Part shown: positions 43,164 to 50,993 of the stretch, piece by piece | Position numbering within the stretch: position 1 is the stretch's first letter | How the letters are laid out: every line of letters begins with the position of its first letter | Source: Lactobacillus isalae | Lineage (GTDB): Bacteria; Bacillota; Bacilli; Lactobacillales; Lactobacillaceae | Length of the DNA: 64,000 nucleotides | Direction: 5' to 3' | Assembly (NCBI RefSeq): GCF_947539375.1 | Contig: NZ_OX443569.1 | Span: 124,001-188,000 of the forward strand | Position numbers and translations under genes: made by a program | The notes under the pieces: generated by a model | What the model was told of the DNA's origin: nothing | The model's input: the letters and a program-made list of their open reading frames with translations, nothing else | The model's database searches: none

Positions 43164-43697
43164 ATTTTAGACGAACAACCCGCCCGATGGGGCTCTACGA
43201 ATTATCATAAAGTTAAAGATTTATATTATAGTGCTTTTCCAGAATGGGAAAGATTCTCATGGATCTCAATGGTATTAATGAGCTTGCGAAAGAAACTCCA
43301 ACTTAATGCTGTTTATGATGGAGAAGTATTTTGCGGGATGGTTTGTTACTACATTAGTGACAATACTGTTTATCTAGCCTACTTAGCTGTTGAACCGGAA
43401 TTACGGGGCAATGGTTATGGAAGTAAGATTTTACATATGCTTGAGGAAAAATGTCCAGAGCAACAGATTGTATTAGATATTGAGCCACTTGATCCTGATG
43501 CCGAGAATTATCATCAACGTGTTAGCCGTCTGCGTTTTTATCAAAAGAATGGATGGCGTAGAACTCATCAGATGTTAGTTGACGCAGATGGTGAATTTGA
43601 AGCTTTAGTTGATCAAAATCATTTTGACAAAAAGGATTTTGCTAAGACTTTGAAGCAAATGAGTTTAGGCTTTTATCGCTTTAGAATTGAAAAATAA
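43164..43697 (+). CDS. GNAT-family N-acetyltransferase without a canonical start codon
   Basis: The acetyl-CoA-binding core is clear: YLAYLAVEPELRGNGYGSKIL (motif A, RGxGxG/A type) at 43377-43437, followed by RLRFYQKNGWRR (motif B). The first ATG (43269) would cut off the conserved N-terminal strand and helix. In-frame codons upstream, encoding DEQPARWGS, KVKDLYYSAFPEWERFSWIS and so on, are plainly coding and open back to a stop at 43107, yet contain no ATG, GTG or TTG. The best start is ATT 43164, five bases after AGAAGGA. Either it uses a rare start or the true start was lost. Acetyl acceptor unknown. Confidence 0.72.
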   Translation: MLDEQPARWGSTNYHKVKDLYYSAFPEWERFSWISMVLMSLRKKLQLNAVYDGEVFCGMVCYYISDNTVYLAYLAVEPELRGNGYGSKILHMLEEKCPEQQIVLDIEPLDPDAENYHQRVSRLRFYQKNGWRRTHQMLVDADGEFEALVDQNHFDKKDFAKTLKQMSLGFYRFRIEK

Positions 43698-43703
43698 TAT
43701 TTG

Positions 43704-43736
43704 CAGTCACTCAATTATTGAGTGGCTGTTTTTTAT
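43704..43736 (+). terminator. Terminator of the GNAT gene
   Basis: CAGTCACTCAA / TTGAGTGGCTG stem with six T residues. Confidence 0.87.
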
Positions 43737-43740
43737 GAAA

Positions 43741-43770
43741 AAGTATAAAAGAGTATAAAACAGTATAAAA
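43741..43770 (+). repeat. Three 10-bp tandem repeats (NAGTATAAAA)
   Basis: AAGTATAAAA, GAGTATAAAA and CAGTATAAAA follow each other exactly, 27 bp before the start of the ATPase remnant at 43797. A two-copy relative with GAGTTTAAAA lies before the remnant at 58375. They look like repeated -10-type elements or an iterated regulator site. Confidence 0.85.
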
Positions 43771-43796
43771 GTACTGAAAGCAATGAGGTGAGAAAA

Positions 43797-44024
43797 TTGA
43801 ACCCATTTAATCCAACATTTGGTGATGTCCCAAAAATATTTTTAGATAGAACTAAACAGTTAAATACTGTAATTGTTAGAATGACAGCTGGTTATGCATA
43901 TGCATTTCAATTATTAAGTTATCTAGTTTGGGATACAGAAGATAAACTAATCACTGATAACACTTTACAAATTATATTACCTGAATATAAAGAAATGCCT
44001 TTTACTAGAGAATATTATTTTTAA
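43797..44024 (+). pseudogene. Internally deleted AAA-type ATP-binding protein remnant (copy A)
   Basis: It begins NPFNPTFGDVPKIFLDRT, the N-terminus of a Lactobacillus family of AAA ATP-binding proteins as I remember it. It then jumps to TAGYAYAFQLLSYLVWDTED, which looks like a helical segment from beyond the ATPase core, and stops shortly after. The Walker A and B region expected in between is absent. The start is TTG 43797, five bases after GAGGTGA; GTG 43788 lies inside the ribosome binding site. The last ~20 bp overlap the end of the convergent HAD gene. Two other remnants of the family lie at 46399 and 58375. Confidence 0.7.
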
Positions 44025-44793
44025 TGTAGGTGAGAACACCTTGTTCATTGTTTGAGGTTGTTGTATGATCTGCGATTTTTAGTAACGCTGGATCTGCATT
44101 TGACATAGCCACGCCATCGCCAACTTCTTTAACCATTTCTAAATCATTCCCGCCGTCACCGAAAGCAGTCATTTCAGAAAGAGGAATTTCAAGTACTTCA
44201 CCTAATTCTGCCAAGCCATGTGCCTTGTGGATTCCAGGTAAGATAAGATCAATATCACCATGACCACTACTTGTTACATTGCAGCAATCACCAAGATTCT
44301 TCTTTAGAAAATCAACATAATAATCTGTTTTTTCATCGGGGCAGGAGATAGAAAACTTCAGAACTTTATCATCGATTTCACTAAAGTCATGTATTTTCTT
44401 TAAGCGGTAGTAGTACTTAGTAGAAATTTTGTAATAATCGTCGGTGAATTGAACTGGGAAGTAGGCACTTTCTGCTCCTGATACCAAAAATTGTAATTCA
44501 GCTTGATTTAAAAGAAATTCTTCGACCTTTTTAACTGTTTCTTTTGGGAAAAAGTGCAATGATAAAATTTTTTCCTCGGTTCTAACTAAAGCTCCATTTT
44601 CTGCAACGTAAACCATATCAGGAAAATCCTTAAAGAAAGAAATAATTTGATAGTATTGATTACCACTTGCAACCGTGAACTTAATGTTTCTTTTTTTTAA
44701 TTCCTGATAGATTTCAGCAAATTTTTCTTTGTCATAACTTTTATCGTCTCTGAGAAAAGTACCGTCCATATCTACGGCAATTAGTTTTGTCAT
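44005..44793 (-). CDS. Cof-type HAD hydrolase (sugar/nucleotide phosphatase)
   Basis: A 262-residue phosphatase of the HAD-IIB (Cof) group. Catalytic motif I is VDMDGTFLRDD at residues 7-17, motif II lies in FTVASGNQYYQI, and the closing motif is MTAFGDGGNDLEMVKEVGDGVAMSNAD. A cap domain fills the middle. Usual substrates are sugar phosphates, FMN or pyridoxal phosphate; which one cannot be told. It may share a terminator region with the ATPase remnant that it overlaps. Confidence 0.9.
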   Translation of the reverse strand: MTKLIAVDMDGTFLRDDKSYDKEKFAEIYQELKKRNIKFTVASGNQYYQIISFFKDFPDMVYVAENGALVRTEEKILSLHFFPKETVKKVEEFLLNQAELQFLVSGAESAYFPVQFTDDYYKISTKYYYRLKKIHDFSEIDDKVLKFSISCPDEKTDYYVDFLKKNLGDCCNVTSSGHGDIDLILPGIHKAHGLAELGEVLEIPLSEMTAFGDGGNDLEMVKEVGDGVAMSNADPALLKIADHTTTSNNEQGVLTYIKNNIL

Positions 44794-44906
44794 TTAATAA
44801 TCTCCTTTAGTTACATGTTTCTAGCAATAATATATTTAAGGATGTGTTGAAAAATTGAACTTATTTTTTATAATTAGTTATGTAATTCATAAAAGAGGGG
44901 AAAACT

Positions 44907-45446
44907 ATGAATAAAAGTTCAAATGGTTGGCGCGTCTTTTTAAAGAGCGTCTGGTTTGGTATTATTGCTGGGATGATTTCTGGAATGGTTAAGATTGGTT
45001 GGGAGAAGATCTTACCGCCGAGAACTTTAGCTCGTGACCTTGTTAATCCGCCACAACATATGTTGCAGCAAATTGGTGCTTCTTATAAGTTCACTCATGC
45101 TTATGTAATTTATAATACTGATCAAAAGGTTTTCTGGGTTGCATTAATTTTGCACTTTAGCTTTTCAATTTTCTTTGCTTGGTTATTGATTTATATGGTT
45201 CAATTTAAGAAAACTGCATGGGCTGGCCTTTGGGAAGGTGCATTATATGGAATTATTATTTGGGTCGCATGGCATCTAATTATCATGCCAGTTCTTGGTA
45301 CTACACCAGCACCTTGGCAAATGCCATTTGCAGAACACTTTTCTGAATTCTTCGGCCATATTGTATGGGGCTGGTCAATTGCAGCAGTTGGGTACTACTT
45401 AATTGCTAAGCAAAAGGTTAAGACCTTAACTAATCAATATTGGTAA
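44907..45446 (+). CDS. YagU-family membrane protein (DUF1440)
   Basis: A 179-residue protein with about four membrane helices. The opening SVWFGIIAGMISGMVKIGWEKILPPR and the later LWEGALYGIIIWVAWHLIIMPVLGTTPAPWQMPFAEHFSEFFGHIVWGWSI are characteristic of YagU/DUF1440. Family members are linked to acid tolerance in enterobacteria; no biochemical role is established. Start ATG 44907 behind AGAGGGG. It lies between two HAD phosphatase genes on the opposite strand. Confidence 0.85.
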   Translation: MNKSSNGWRVFLKSVWFGIIAGMISGMVKIGWEKILPPRTLARDLVNPPQHMLQQIGASYKFTHAYVIYNTDQKVFWVALILHFSFSIFFAWLLIYMVQFKKTAWAGLWEGALYGIIIWVAWHLIIMPVLGTTPAPWQMPFAEHFSEFFGHIVWGWSIAAVGYYLIAKQKVKTLTNQYW

Positions 45447-45453
45447 AATAATT

Positions 45454-45487
45454 AATCGATCTTTCTGATTGAAGGATCGATTTTTTT
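45454..45487. terminator. Terminator between the YagU-like and HAD genes
   Basis: TCGATCTTTC / GAAGGATCGA stem followed by seven T residues, between converging genes. Confidence 0.82.
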
Positions 45488-45488
45488 G

Positions 45489-46295
45489 TTAAAAAACAAA
45501 CTTATTTAAAGCCTTAGCAATACCGTCATCATCGTTTGACGCAGTAACAAAATCTGCATGATCTTTTGCTTCTTTGCTTCCGTTGCCCATTGCAACAGCA
45601 GTTCCTACAACATCAAACATTGAAATGTCATTCCTTTCATCCCCAAATGCAATCATTTCATCAGTACTGATGCCAATCTTTTCGCCTAATTCTTTTAAAC
45701 CACTTCCTTTGTTTACATTAGGATGTAAGCATTCTAAGAAATGGTCATCTGCACGAACGATATATAATTCGTGGCTGAACTTTGCTCTTAATACTGGCTC
45801 AACTTGATCAAGAAGATCTTTATCGCCGACAAAACATCCTTTAGAAATCTGAAAATCATTAGGCATTTCATCAGGGGTTCTAATGAACATTGGAGCAGTA
45901 TTTTCCCAGGCTTGTAGTAATTCAAAGTAGTCTACGTCACGATCAGCAGTAATAATTCTTGAATCTGGATCAACAATATTAAAAGGAACTTTTTGCTCCT
46001 TAGCAAATTTAGTTAGTTTGCGGTAAAGTTCATTATTAACTAGATCTTGTGTCATTATTTTGCCGTCTGCATTTCTCGTAATTGCACCGTTTAAAGTGAC
46101 AGCGTATTGATCACTGCCTTCAATTCCAAGTTCTTTCATGAAGTGTGCAAGACCAGCGATTGGTCGACCAGAGCAAAGAACAACTTTGATTCCCTGATCT
46201 AAAGCTTTTTTTATTGCAGCTTTAGTAGAGGGGAGAATTTTATTTTTAGAATTTAAAAGTGTACCGTCTGTATCCAAGGCAATTAATTTAATCAT
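45489..46295 (-). CDS. Cof-type HAD hydrolase (YidA-like)
   Basis: A 268-residue phosphatase of the HAD-IIB group. Motif I is IALDTDGTLLNSKN at residues 4-17 (DxDGT), motif II lies in VVLCSGRPIAGL, and the C-terminal motif is MIAFGDERNDISMFDVVGTAVAMGNG. It resembles E. coli YidA, a sugar-phosphate phosphatase, more than the other HAD gene at 44.0 kb does. The exact substrate is not known. AGGAGG precedes the start on the minus strand. Confidence 0.9.
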   Translation of the reverse strand: MIKLIALDTDGTLLNSKNKILPSTKAAIKKALDQGIKVVLCSGRPIAGLAHFMKELGIEGSDQYAVTLNGAITRNADGKIMTQDLVNNELYRKLTKFAKEQKVPFNIVDPDSRIITADRDVDYFELLQAWENTAPMFIRTPDEMPNDFQISKGCFVGDKDLLDQVEPVLRAKFSHELYIVRADDHFLECLHPNVNKGSGLKELGEKIGISTDEMIAFGDERNDISMFDVVGTAVAMGNGSKEAKDHADFVTASNDDDGIAKALNKFVF

Positions 46296-46398
46296 TTTTA
46301 TTTCCTCCTCGTATTTTTTATATTATTTTTATTTTAAAGCAATAATAAAGCAAGATATACAGAGATATATAAAAATTAGTTAGATATTAGGTGTAAAG

Positions 46399-46488
46399 AT
46401 GAATAATCCTATTAATCCTAGTTTTGGTAAAATCCCATCAATTAAAGAACTACTAAAAAAGCTAGAATTCACATTATACGGATTCTAG
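46399..46488 (+). pseudogene. Short remnant of the AAA-type ATP-binding protein (copy B)
   Basis: ATG 46399 opens a 29-codon frame starting NNPINPSFGKIPS, matching the N-terminus of copies at 43797 and 58375 (NPFNPTFGDVPK), then ends in a terminator-like hairpin. Only the first ~15 residues are shared, so little more than the gene start survives. Too short to be functional as an ATPase. Confidence 0.6.
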
Positions 46489-46494
46489 CTTTTA
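46455..46494. terminator. Bidirectional terminator
   Basis: AAAAGCTAGAAT / ATTCTAGCTTTT stem. On the minus strand it follows the uracil permease stop region by position; on the plus strand it overlaps the ATPase remnant. Confidence 0.75.
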
Positions 46495-46505
46495 CATATA
46501 TTCAG

Positions 46506-47837
46506 CTAATTAAAGTATTTTTGCTCTTTTTCTTTCTTTTCTGCTTCTAATGCTTTTTCACTAGCTGCTTTCTTAGGTAAGATCCAGTTCATTAACATAC
46601 CGAAGATTGTACATAAAGCAACTGAAGTTAATTGGAAATTACCAAGTTGAAGGTAAGCACCACCAATCCCGATAACTAGGATAACTGAGGCAATTAACAT
46701 ATTACGTTTTTCACCAAAGTCAATCTTGTCATCAACTAAGATCTTGAGTCCGTTAGATGCGATAGTTCCGAATAATAAGAAAGAAATACCACCAATAACT
46801 GGCATTGGAATTGATTCGATAACCGCAGCGACCTTACCAACAAAGCTGAAAACAATTGCAAAAACAGCAGCGCCGGCTAATACCCAAACTGAGTGTACTT
46901 TAGTCATTGCCAATACACCGATATTTTCACCATAGGAAGTGGTAGGTGGACCACCAATGAAACCAGCAATAATTGTTGAAAGACCATCACCCATCATAGT
47001 TCTGTGAAGACCAGGATTCTTGAAAAAGTTTCTCTTAGTTAGGGAGTTAAGAACCATAATGTGTCCCATGTGCTCAGTCATAGTAACAAAGGCAATTGGA
47101 GCCATAGTTAAGATCGCAGCTGGGTACCATTTAAAGTGGTAGCTGATTCCGGGTACATCTAAAGCAGGCATGGAGAACCAAGCAGCTTTTGCTACACCAG
47201 AGAAGTCAACAATTCCTAAGACGCAAGATAAGGCATAACCACAGACAATTCCAAGCATAATTGAAACTAAACTGGTAAAACCTTTGAAGCACATTTGGAA
47301 AATTAACGTCATAACTAATGTGAAAATTGCAACTCCAAAGTAAGTTAAGTTGTACTTAGTGCCTTTCATCATGGCGTCGTTAGCGGCAGTAGTTGCTAGA
47401 GATAAACCAATTACGATAATAATTGGACCAACTACAATTGGTGGCAAAACTTTGTTAACCCAATCAGAACCAACTTTTGCAATGACTAAGGCTACAATTA
47501 CATATACAAGACCAGCAGCAATCGCACCTTGAGCAATTGCTGGATAGCCATCTTGTCTCATTAAGGCTTGCATAGTAGCAACAAAGGCAAAACTTGAACC
47601 TAAGTATGCTGGAATTTTGAAGTGGGTAAGAAGCATGTGGACTAATGTACCTACACCAGATGAAAGCAAGGCAATACTTGGATTGATTCCGACTAAAATT
47701 GGAACTAAAACGGTTGAACCAAACATGGCAAACAAGTGCTGCATTGAAAGCAAAATTCCTTGTCCAAGTTCAGGTTTTTCATAAACGTCTAAGATCGCAT
47801 CATCATTATGAAATGTGTCTTTAGGCATCTTTTTCAT
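46506..47837 (-). CDS. pyrP: Uracil permease (NCS2 family), PyrR-controlled
   Basis: A 443-residue proton-coupled nucleobase transporter of the NCS2 family with 14 segments. Signature parts are LSMQHLFAMFGSTVLVPILVGINPSIALLSSGVGTL near the N-terminus, the substrate-site FVTMTEHMGHIMVL (with the conserved Glu) and GGPPTTSYGENIGVLAMT. NCS2 covers both uracil and xanthine carriers; the PyrR-type attenuator in its leader favours uracil. AAGGAGG lies before ATG 47837. The symbol uraA is equally used for it. Confidence 0.9.
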   Translation of the reverse strand: MKKMPKDTFHNDDAILDVYEKPELGQGILLSMQHLFAMFGSTVLVPILVGINPSIALLSSGVGTLVHMLLTHFKIPAYLGSSFAFVATMQALMRQDGYPAIAQGAIAAGLVYVIVALVIAKVGSDWVNKVLPPIVVGPIIIVIGLSLATTAANDAMMKGTKYNLTYFGVAIFTLVMTLIFQMCFKGFTSLVSIMLGIVCGYALSCVLGIVDFSGVAKAAWFSMPALDVPGISYHFKWYPAAILTMAPIAFVTMTEHMGHIMVLNSLTKRNFFKNPGLHRTMMGDGLSTIIAGFIGGPPTTSYGENIGVLAMTKVHSVWVLAGAAVFAIVFSFVGKVAAVIESIPMPVIGGISFLLFGTIASNGLKILVDDKIDFGEKRNMLIASVILVIGIGGAYLQLGNFQLTSVALCTIFGMLMNWILPKKAASEKALEAEKKEKEQKYFN

Positions 47838-47874
47838 TTTTTCCTCCTTGAAAACGACATTTGGATGACCTAAA

Positions 47875-47917
47875 GAAAAAACGACTATCTAAAGAATTCC
47901 TTTAAGATAGTCGTTTC
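47875..47917 (-). terminator. Attenuator hairpin of the uracil permease leader
   Basis: Read on the minus strand, AAACGACTATCTTAAAG / CTTTAGATAGTCGTTT around GAATT, followed by a T-run, between the PyrR site and the ribosome binding site. Confidence 0.85.
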
Positions 47918-47951
47918 TGTTTAAAACTATGCCAAAATAGTTTACGCGCAG

Positions 47952-47982
47952 ATTTCCTTGATAGCCTCACGGGACTAAATTA
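47952..47982 (-). promoter_or_regulatory. PyrR-binding anti-antiterminator
   Basis: The minus strand reads TAGTCCCGTGAGGCTATCAA (47976-47957) plus GG, matching the PyrR RNA-binding loop known from pyr leaders of Firmicutes (UCC-GUGAGGCU-GCAAGG). With UMP bound, PyrR should stabilise this stem and let the terminator downstream form. The class is established; the match is by eye. Confidence 0.85.
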
Positions 47983-48163
47983 AAGGTCATCACTTGTATT
48001 TCTTTTTTATTTAACTAAGTTATAGGAAAAAAGTCAAGTATAAAATTCTAGCTGTTCTAACTTGTTAATTTAAAAGTTCATAAAAATTTTTAAATATTTC
48101 GTATGTAAGCGATATCGTTGCTATAATACGGCTTAGAAAGGCTATTTGACTATCTAAATTAAT

Positions 48164-48209
48164 AATGAACATAAATTAACTTTGACAAACACAAATGAAC
48201 ATATATAAT
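48164..48209 (+). promoter_or_regulatory. lacR promoter with repeated AATGAACATA operator candidates
   Basis: TTGACA (48182-48187), 16-bp spacer, TATAAT (48204-48209). AATGAACATA occurs twice, at 48164-48173 and 48194-48203, exactly 30 bp apart; the second copy lies in the spacer. The same TGAAC core recurs as an inverted pair before the gat-type PTS. Further upstream TGTAAGCGATATCG at ~48101 resembles a cre site, weakly. Confidence 0.65.
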
Positions 48210-48253
48210 AAAGATGTAATGAGTTAGTTAGCCAAATAGAATTAAGGTGAATA

Positions 48254-49018
48254 ATGCTAAAGAGAGAACGATTAAGAAATATTTTAGAAATTGTAACTGA
48301 TAGAAAATTTGTAACTGTTGATGAATTAGCTAAGGCACTGCAAGTTTCAGATATGACAATTAGACGGGATCTAAATGAATTAAACACTACTGGAAAGGTA
48401 ATGCGAATTCATGGAGGAGCACAGGTAATTTCTCAACAAGATTCAGTTGAAAAGAATTATATGCAAAAGAGAGAAATTAACATTTCTGAAAAGCAAGCAG
48501 CTGCTGAAATAGCAAGTAAAATTGTTCAAGATGGCGAGACGATATATGTTGGACCAGGAACGACTTTAGAATTTATGGTTGCTAAATTGAATCAAAAAAA
48601 TTTGCGGATTGTTACTAATTCTTTGCCGGTATTTGAAGCTGCTAAAAAGAATTCGAACAATTATGAACTAATTTTAATTGGTGGATCATATCGTCGAGTT
48701 AGTGGTGCCTTCATTGGGGCATTAGCAAATAATCAGTTAAGAGGAATATCTTTTGATCGTGGCTTTGTAGGCGTAAACGGAATTAAGGACACCTCGATGA
48801 TGACTGCTAACTTAGAAGAAGGACAAACGCAAGGATTGGGATTGAATCGCTCACGTAAAAAGTATGTTGTGGCTGATTATCACAAAATTAACCGTAATGA
48901 CTTTTATGAGTTTTATCACTTATATGATGTTGATGGCTTAATCACCAGTCCTGGACTTGATCCGGATATTGTAAAGCATTATAGCCAAATCACGACTTTG
49001 TATCAGGGTAGTGAATAG
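48254..49018 (+). CDS. lacR: DeoR-family repressor, LacR-like
   Basis: A 254-residue regulator. The N-terminal DeoR helix-turn-helix reads RLRNILEIVTDRKFVTVDELAKALQVSDMTIRRDLNEL (about 5-42), followed by the usual RIHGGAQ. The C-terminal sugar-phosphate-binding domain carries GPGTTLEFMV and NSLPVFEA segments. LacR of lactic acid bacteria responds to tagatose 6-phosphate and represses lac genes. It is followed at 15 bp by lacA, so it heads the lacAB operon. Whether it also controls the PTS genes is inferred from shared motifs. Confidence 0.88.
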   Translation: MLKRERLRNILEIVTDRKFVTVDELAKALQVSDMTIRRDLNELNTTGKVMRIHGGAQVISQQDSVEKNYMQKREINISEKQAAAEIASKIVQDGETIYVGPGTTLEFMVAKLNQKNLRIVTNSLPVFEAAKKNSNNYELILIGGSYRRVSGAFIGALANNQLRGISFDRGFVGVNGIKDTSMMTANLEEGQTQGLGLNRSRKKYVVADYHKINRNDFYEFYHLYDVDGLITSPGLDPDIVKHYSQITTLYQGSE

Positions 49019-49033
49019 CGAAAGGAGAACAAC

Positions 49034-49462
49034 ATGAAAGTTGTTATTGGTAGTGATAAGAATGGGTTTGAATTAAAAGAAAAAGTAAAAAAGTACCTAG
49101 AAGATGGTGGTTATGAAGTATTAGATGTAACACCAGAACCAGCTGAGGATTTTGTTGAATCTAGCTTAAAAGTTACGCATGAAGTTTTGGACCATGGTAT
49201 TAAAAAGGCCATCATGTTTGATGAATATGGTGTTGGATCAGCAATGGCATCAAATAAAGTAAAAGGCATGGTAACTGCTGATGTTAACGAAGAAAGAACG
49301 GGTCATATGACTGCGATGCACAATGGTGCTAAAGCCTTGGCAATTGGTAGCGGTGTTGTTGGTGAAAAACTTGCCGAATCAATCATTGATTACTACTTGC
49401 ATACTGAATATGCAGGTGGACGTCACCAAGTTCGCTTAGACATGCTTGAAAAGATGATTTAG
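49034..49462 (+). CDS. lacA: Galactose-6-phosphate isomerase subunit LacA
   Basis: One of two subunits converting galactose 6-phosphate to tagatose 6-phosphate, of the RpiB/LacA/LacB fold, 142 residues (usual for LacA). The N-terminal [20 protein letters not shown] and the [18 protein letters not shown] segment are as in LacA; the catalytic Cys of LacB is not present here, as expected. AAAGGAG lies before ATG 49034. 13 bp before lacB. Confidence 0.93.
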   Translation: MKVVIGSDKNGFELKEKVKKYLEDGGYEVLDVTPEPAEDFVESSLKVTHEVLDHGIKKAIMFDEYGVGSAMASNKVKGMVTADVNEERTGHMTAMHNGAKALAIGSGVVGEKLAESIIDYYLHTEYAGGRHQVRLDMLEKMI

Positions 49463-49475
49463 AGGAGGCTTTAGA

Positions 49476-50051
49476 ATGTTTGATAATGATAGACCACAAC
49501 CAGAATTTGTAGACCCAAAGCTTGATAAGCATACTGTTGTTGCATTGGGAAATGACCATATTGTTACACCAATTAAGATGGCATTGTCTGACCACTTAAA
49601 AGAAGAAGGCTACCAAGTGTTAGACTTTGGTACTTATGACAACACTAGAACTCACTATCCAATGTATGGTAAGCGTGTTGCTGAAGCAGTTGCTGATGGT
49701 AGAGCTGATGTTGGTATTGTAATGTGTGGTACTGGTATCGGTATTTCAACTGCAGCTGATAAGAACGAAGGCATTCGTGCAGCAATGGTTGGCGATGTTG
49801 TGCAAGCAAAGTATGCTAAGCGTGAATTGAATGCTAATGTTTTAGGCATGGGCGGAATTGTTTTAGGAAGAGACTTTATTTTCTACATTGCTGATGCATT
49901 TTTGAATGAAAAGTATCAACCAACTGAAGAAAATAAGAAGTTAATTGAAAAGATTGATAACATTGCTAAACCAAATCCTGATCAAAAAGATAACGAACAC
50001 TTCTTTGATGAAGAAAACAAGAAGTGGGCTGAAGGTGTTTACCACGATTAG
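49476..50051 (+). CDS. lacB: Galactose-6-phosphate isomerase subunit LacB
   Basis: The larger subunit of galactose-6-phosphate isomerase, 191 residues. The family core begins at [21 protein letters not shown]; the catalytic [22 protein letters not shown] motif is intact. It carries about 20 extra residues at the N-terminus ([18 protein letters not shown]) compared with the usual ~171; the strong ribosome binding site GAGGAGG before ATG 49476 supports them. The C-terminus is also Asp/Lys-rich. Co-transcribed with lacA. Confidence 0.93.
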   Translation: MFDNDRPQPEFVDPKLDKHTVVALGNDHIVTPIKMALSDHLKEEGYQVLDFGTYDNTRTHYPMYGKRVAEAVADGRADVGIVMCGTGIGISTAADKNEGIRAAMVGDVVQAKYAKRELNANVLGMGGIVLGRDFIFYIADAFLNEKYQPTEENKKLIEKIDNIAKPNPDQKDNEHFFDEENKKWAEGVYHD

Positions 50052-50069
50052 CTAGAATGGGGTAATAAT

Positions 50070-50750
50070 ATGAGTAAATTAGAAGAATTTAGGAAAGCAA
50101 ATCCCCAATATAAGATCTTAACTTTAGACGATCCATCATTTAAAGAGTACGGTGTACTATATACTAATGACTTTAACTTAGATGATGTTTATAAAGTAAT
50201 GGAAAATGTCCCAATTCCTGAGACTGGCATGAAGTATATCGCTAATATTCCTGAACTAGCTGATACTTATACCATGCTTGCTGTTAAGCGTGATATTTTC
50301 GGCGAAATTCCAATTGACGCTGGTGTTACCTTAGGGCATTCCGATATCTTTACAGCATTTGAATATCACCAATGTTCAGAAGTGAACATTATGCTTGATG
50401 ATGTGTTAATGGTGCTTGGAAAACGTGAGACTTTAGAAGAGAAGCATTTTGTTGATCCGAATACTGAAGCTAGAATGTTTTATATGCCAAAAGGTACAAT
50501 TGTAGAACTCTATAATGATACTCTGCACTATGCACCGATTCAGATAACTAAAAAAGGCTATAAGGTAATTGTTGCTGTAATTCATGGAACTAACGCTGTT
50601 CTCCCTCAAGGCGTTAAAAGCTTGAATCCACGAGTAGTTAAACGTGGAAAATTTCAAGTTGTCCATCCTTCTCGAAAGGATAAAATTGCACAAGGTTATC
50701 AAGTCGGTTTAAGTGGGGATGTAATTAAAACTACGCCCCTTGACGAATAA
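50070..50750 (+). CDS. DUF4867 protein, cupin-like, lacAB-associated
   Basis: A 226-residue protein I place in DUF4867. Beta-rich with a cupin-like run: GHSDIFTAFEYHQCSEVNIMLDDVLMVLGKRE, ARMFYMPKGTIVELYNDTLHYAPI and GYKVIVAVIHGTNA, in which several His and Glu residues could bind a metal. DUF4867 genes travel with LacAB-type isomerases and sugar PTS genes in Lactobacillales; a sugar or sugar-phosphate isomerase or epimerase role is plausible but unproven. It starts 18 bp after lacB and ends the operon. Confidence 0.75.
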   Translation: MSKLEEFRKANPQYKILTLDDPSFKEYGVLYTNDFNLDDVYKVMENVPIPETGMKYIANIPELADTYTMLAVKRDIFGEIPIDAGVTLGHSDIFTAFEYHQCSEVNIMLDDVLMVLGKRETLEEKHFVDPNTEARMFYMPKGTIVELYNDTLHYAPIQITKKGYKVIVAVIHGTNAVLPQGVKSLNPRVVKRGKFQVVHPSRKDKIAQGYQVGLSGDVIKTTPLDE

Positions 50751-50872
50751 AATGAAATAGCAATAAACTACAATATTTATAAATTTCCCTCAATTTTTAG
50801 TAATAGAAACTTATGGAGCATATGATTATATGCTCCATTTTCTTTATGCTAAAATAAGTTAAAAATTATTTA

Positions 50873-50970
50873 TGAAAGCGCTTGTAATTTATCGAACAAT
50901 ATTATATGATGATGGTGTAGTAAATGAACAAAAACTAACACATAAAAACAAAAGCAAAAAAGTTCATTTA
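50873..50970 (+). promoter_or_regulatory. Control region of the gat-type PTS operon: cre site, promoter, inverted operator
   Basis: TGAAAGCGCTTGTA at 50873-50886 fits the catabolite response element for CcpA. TTGTAA (50883-50888) and TATGAT (50905-50910) form a promoter with a 16-bp spacer. TAAATGAAC (50921-50929) and GTTCATTTA (50962-50970) are a perfect 9-bp inverted repeat with a 32-bp gap, sharing the TGAAC core with the lacR promoter. Confidence 0.7.
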
Positions 50971-50993
50971 CAGATACTGGAAAGGTGGTTCAT

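Noticed and set aside
43741-43770. CRISPR-like array at the 10-bp repeats
   Set aside because: Units are only 10 bp, directly adjacent, with no spacers and no cas genes.
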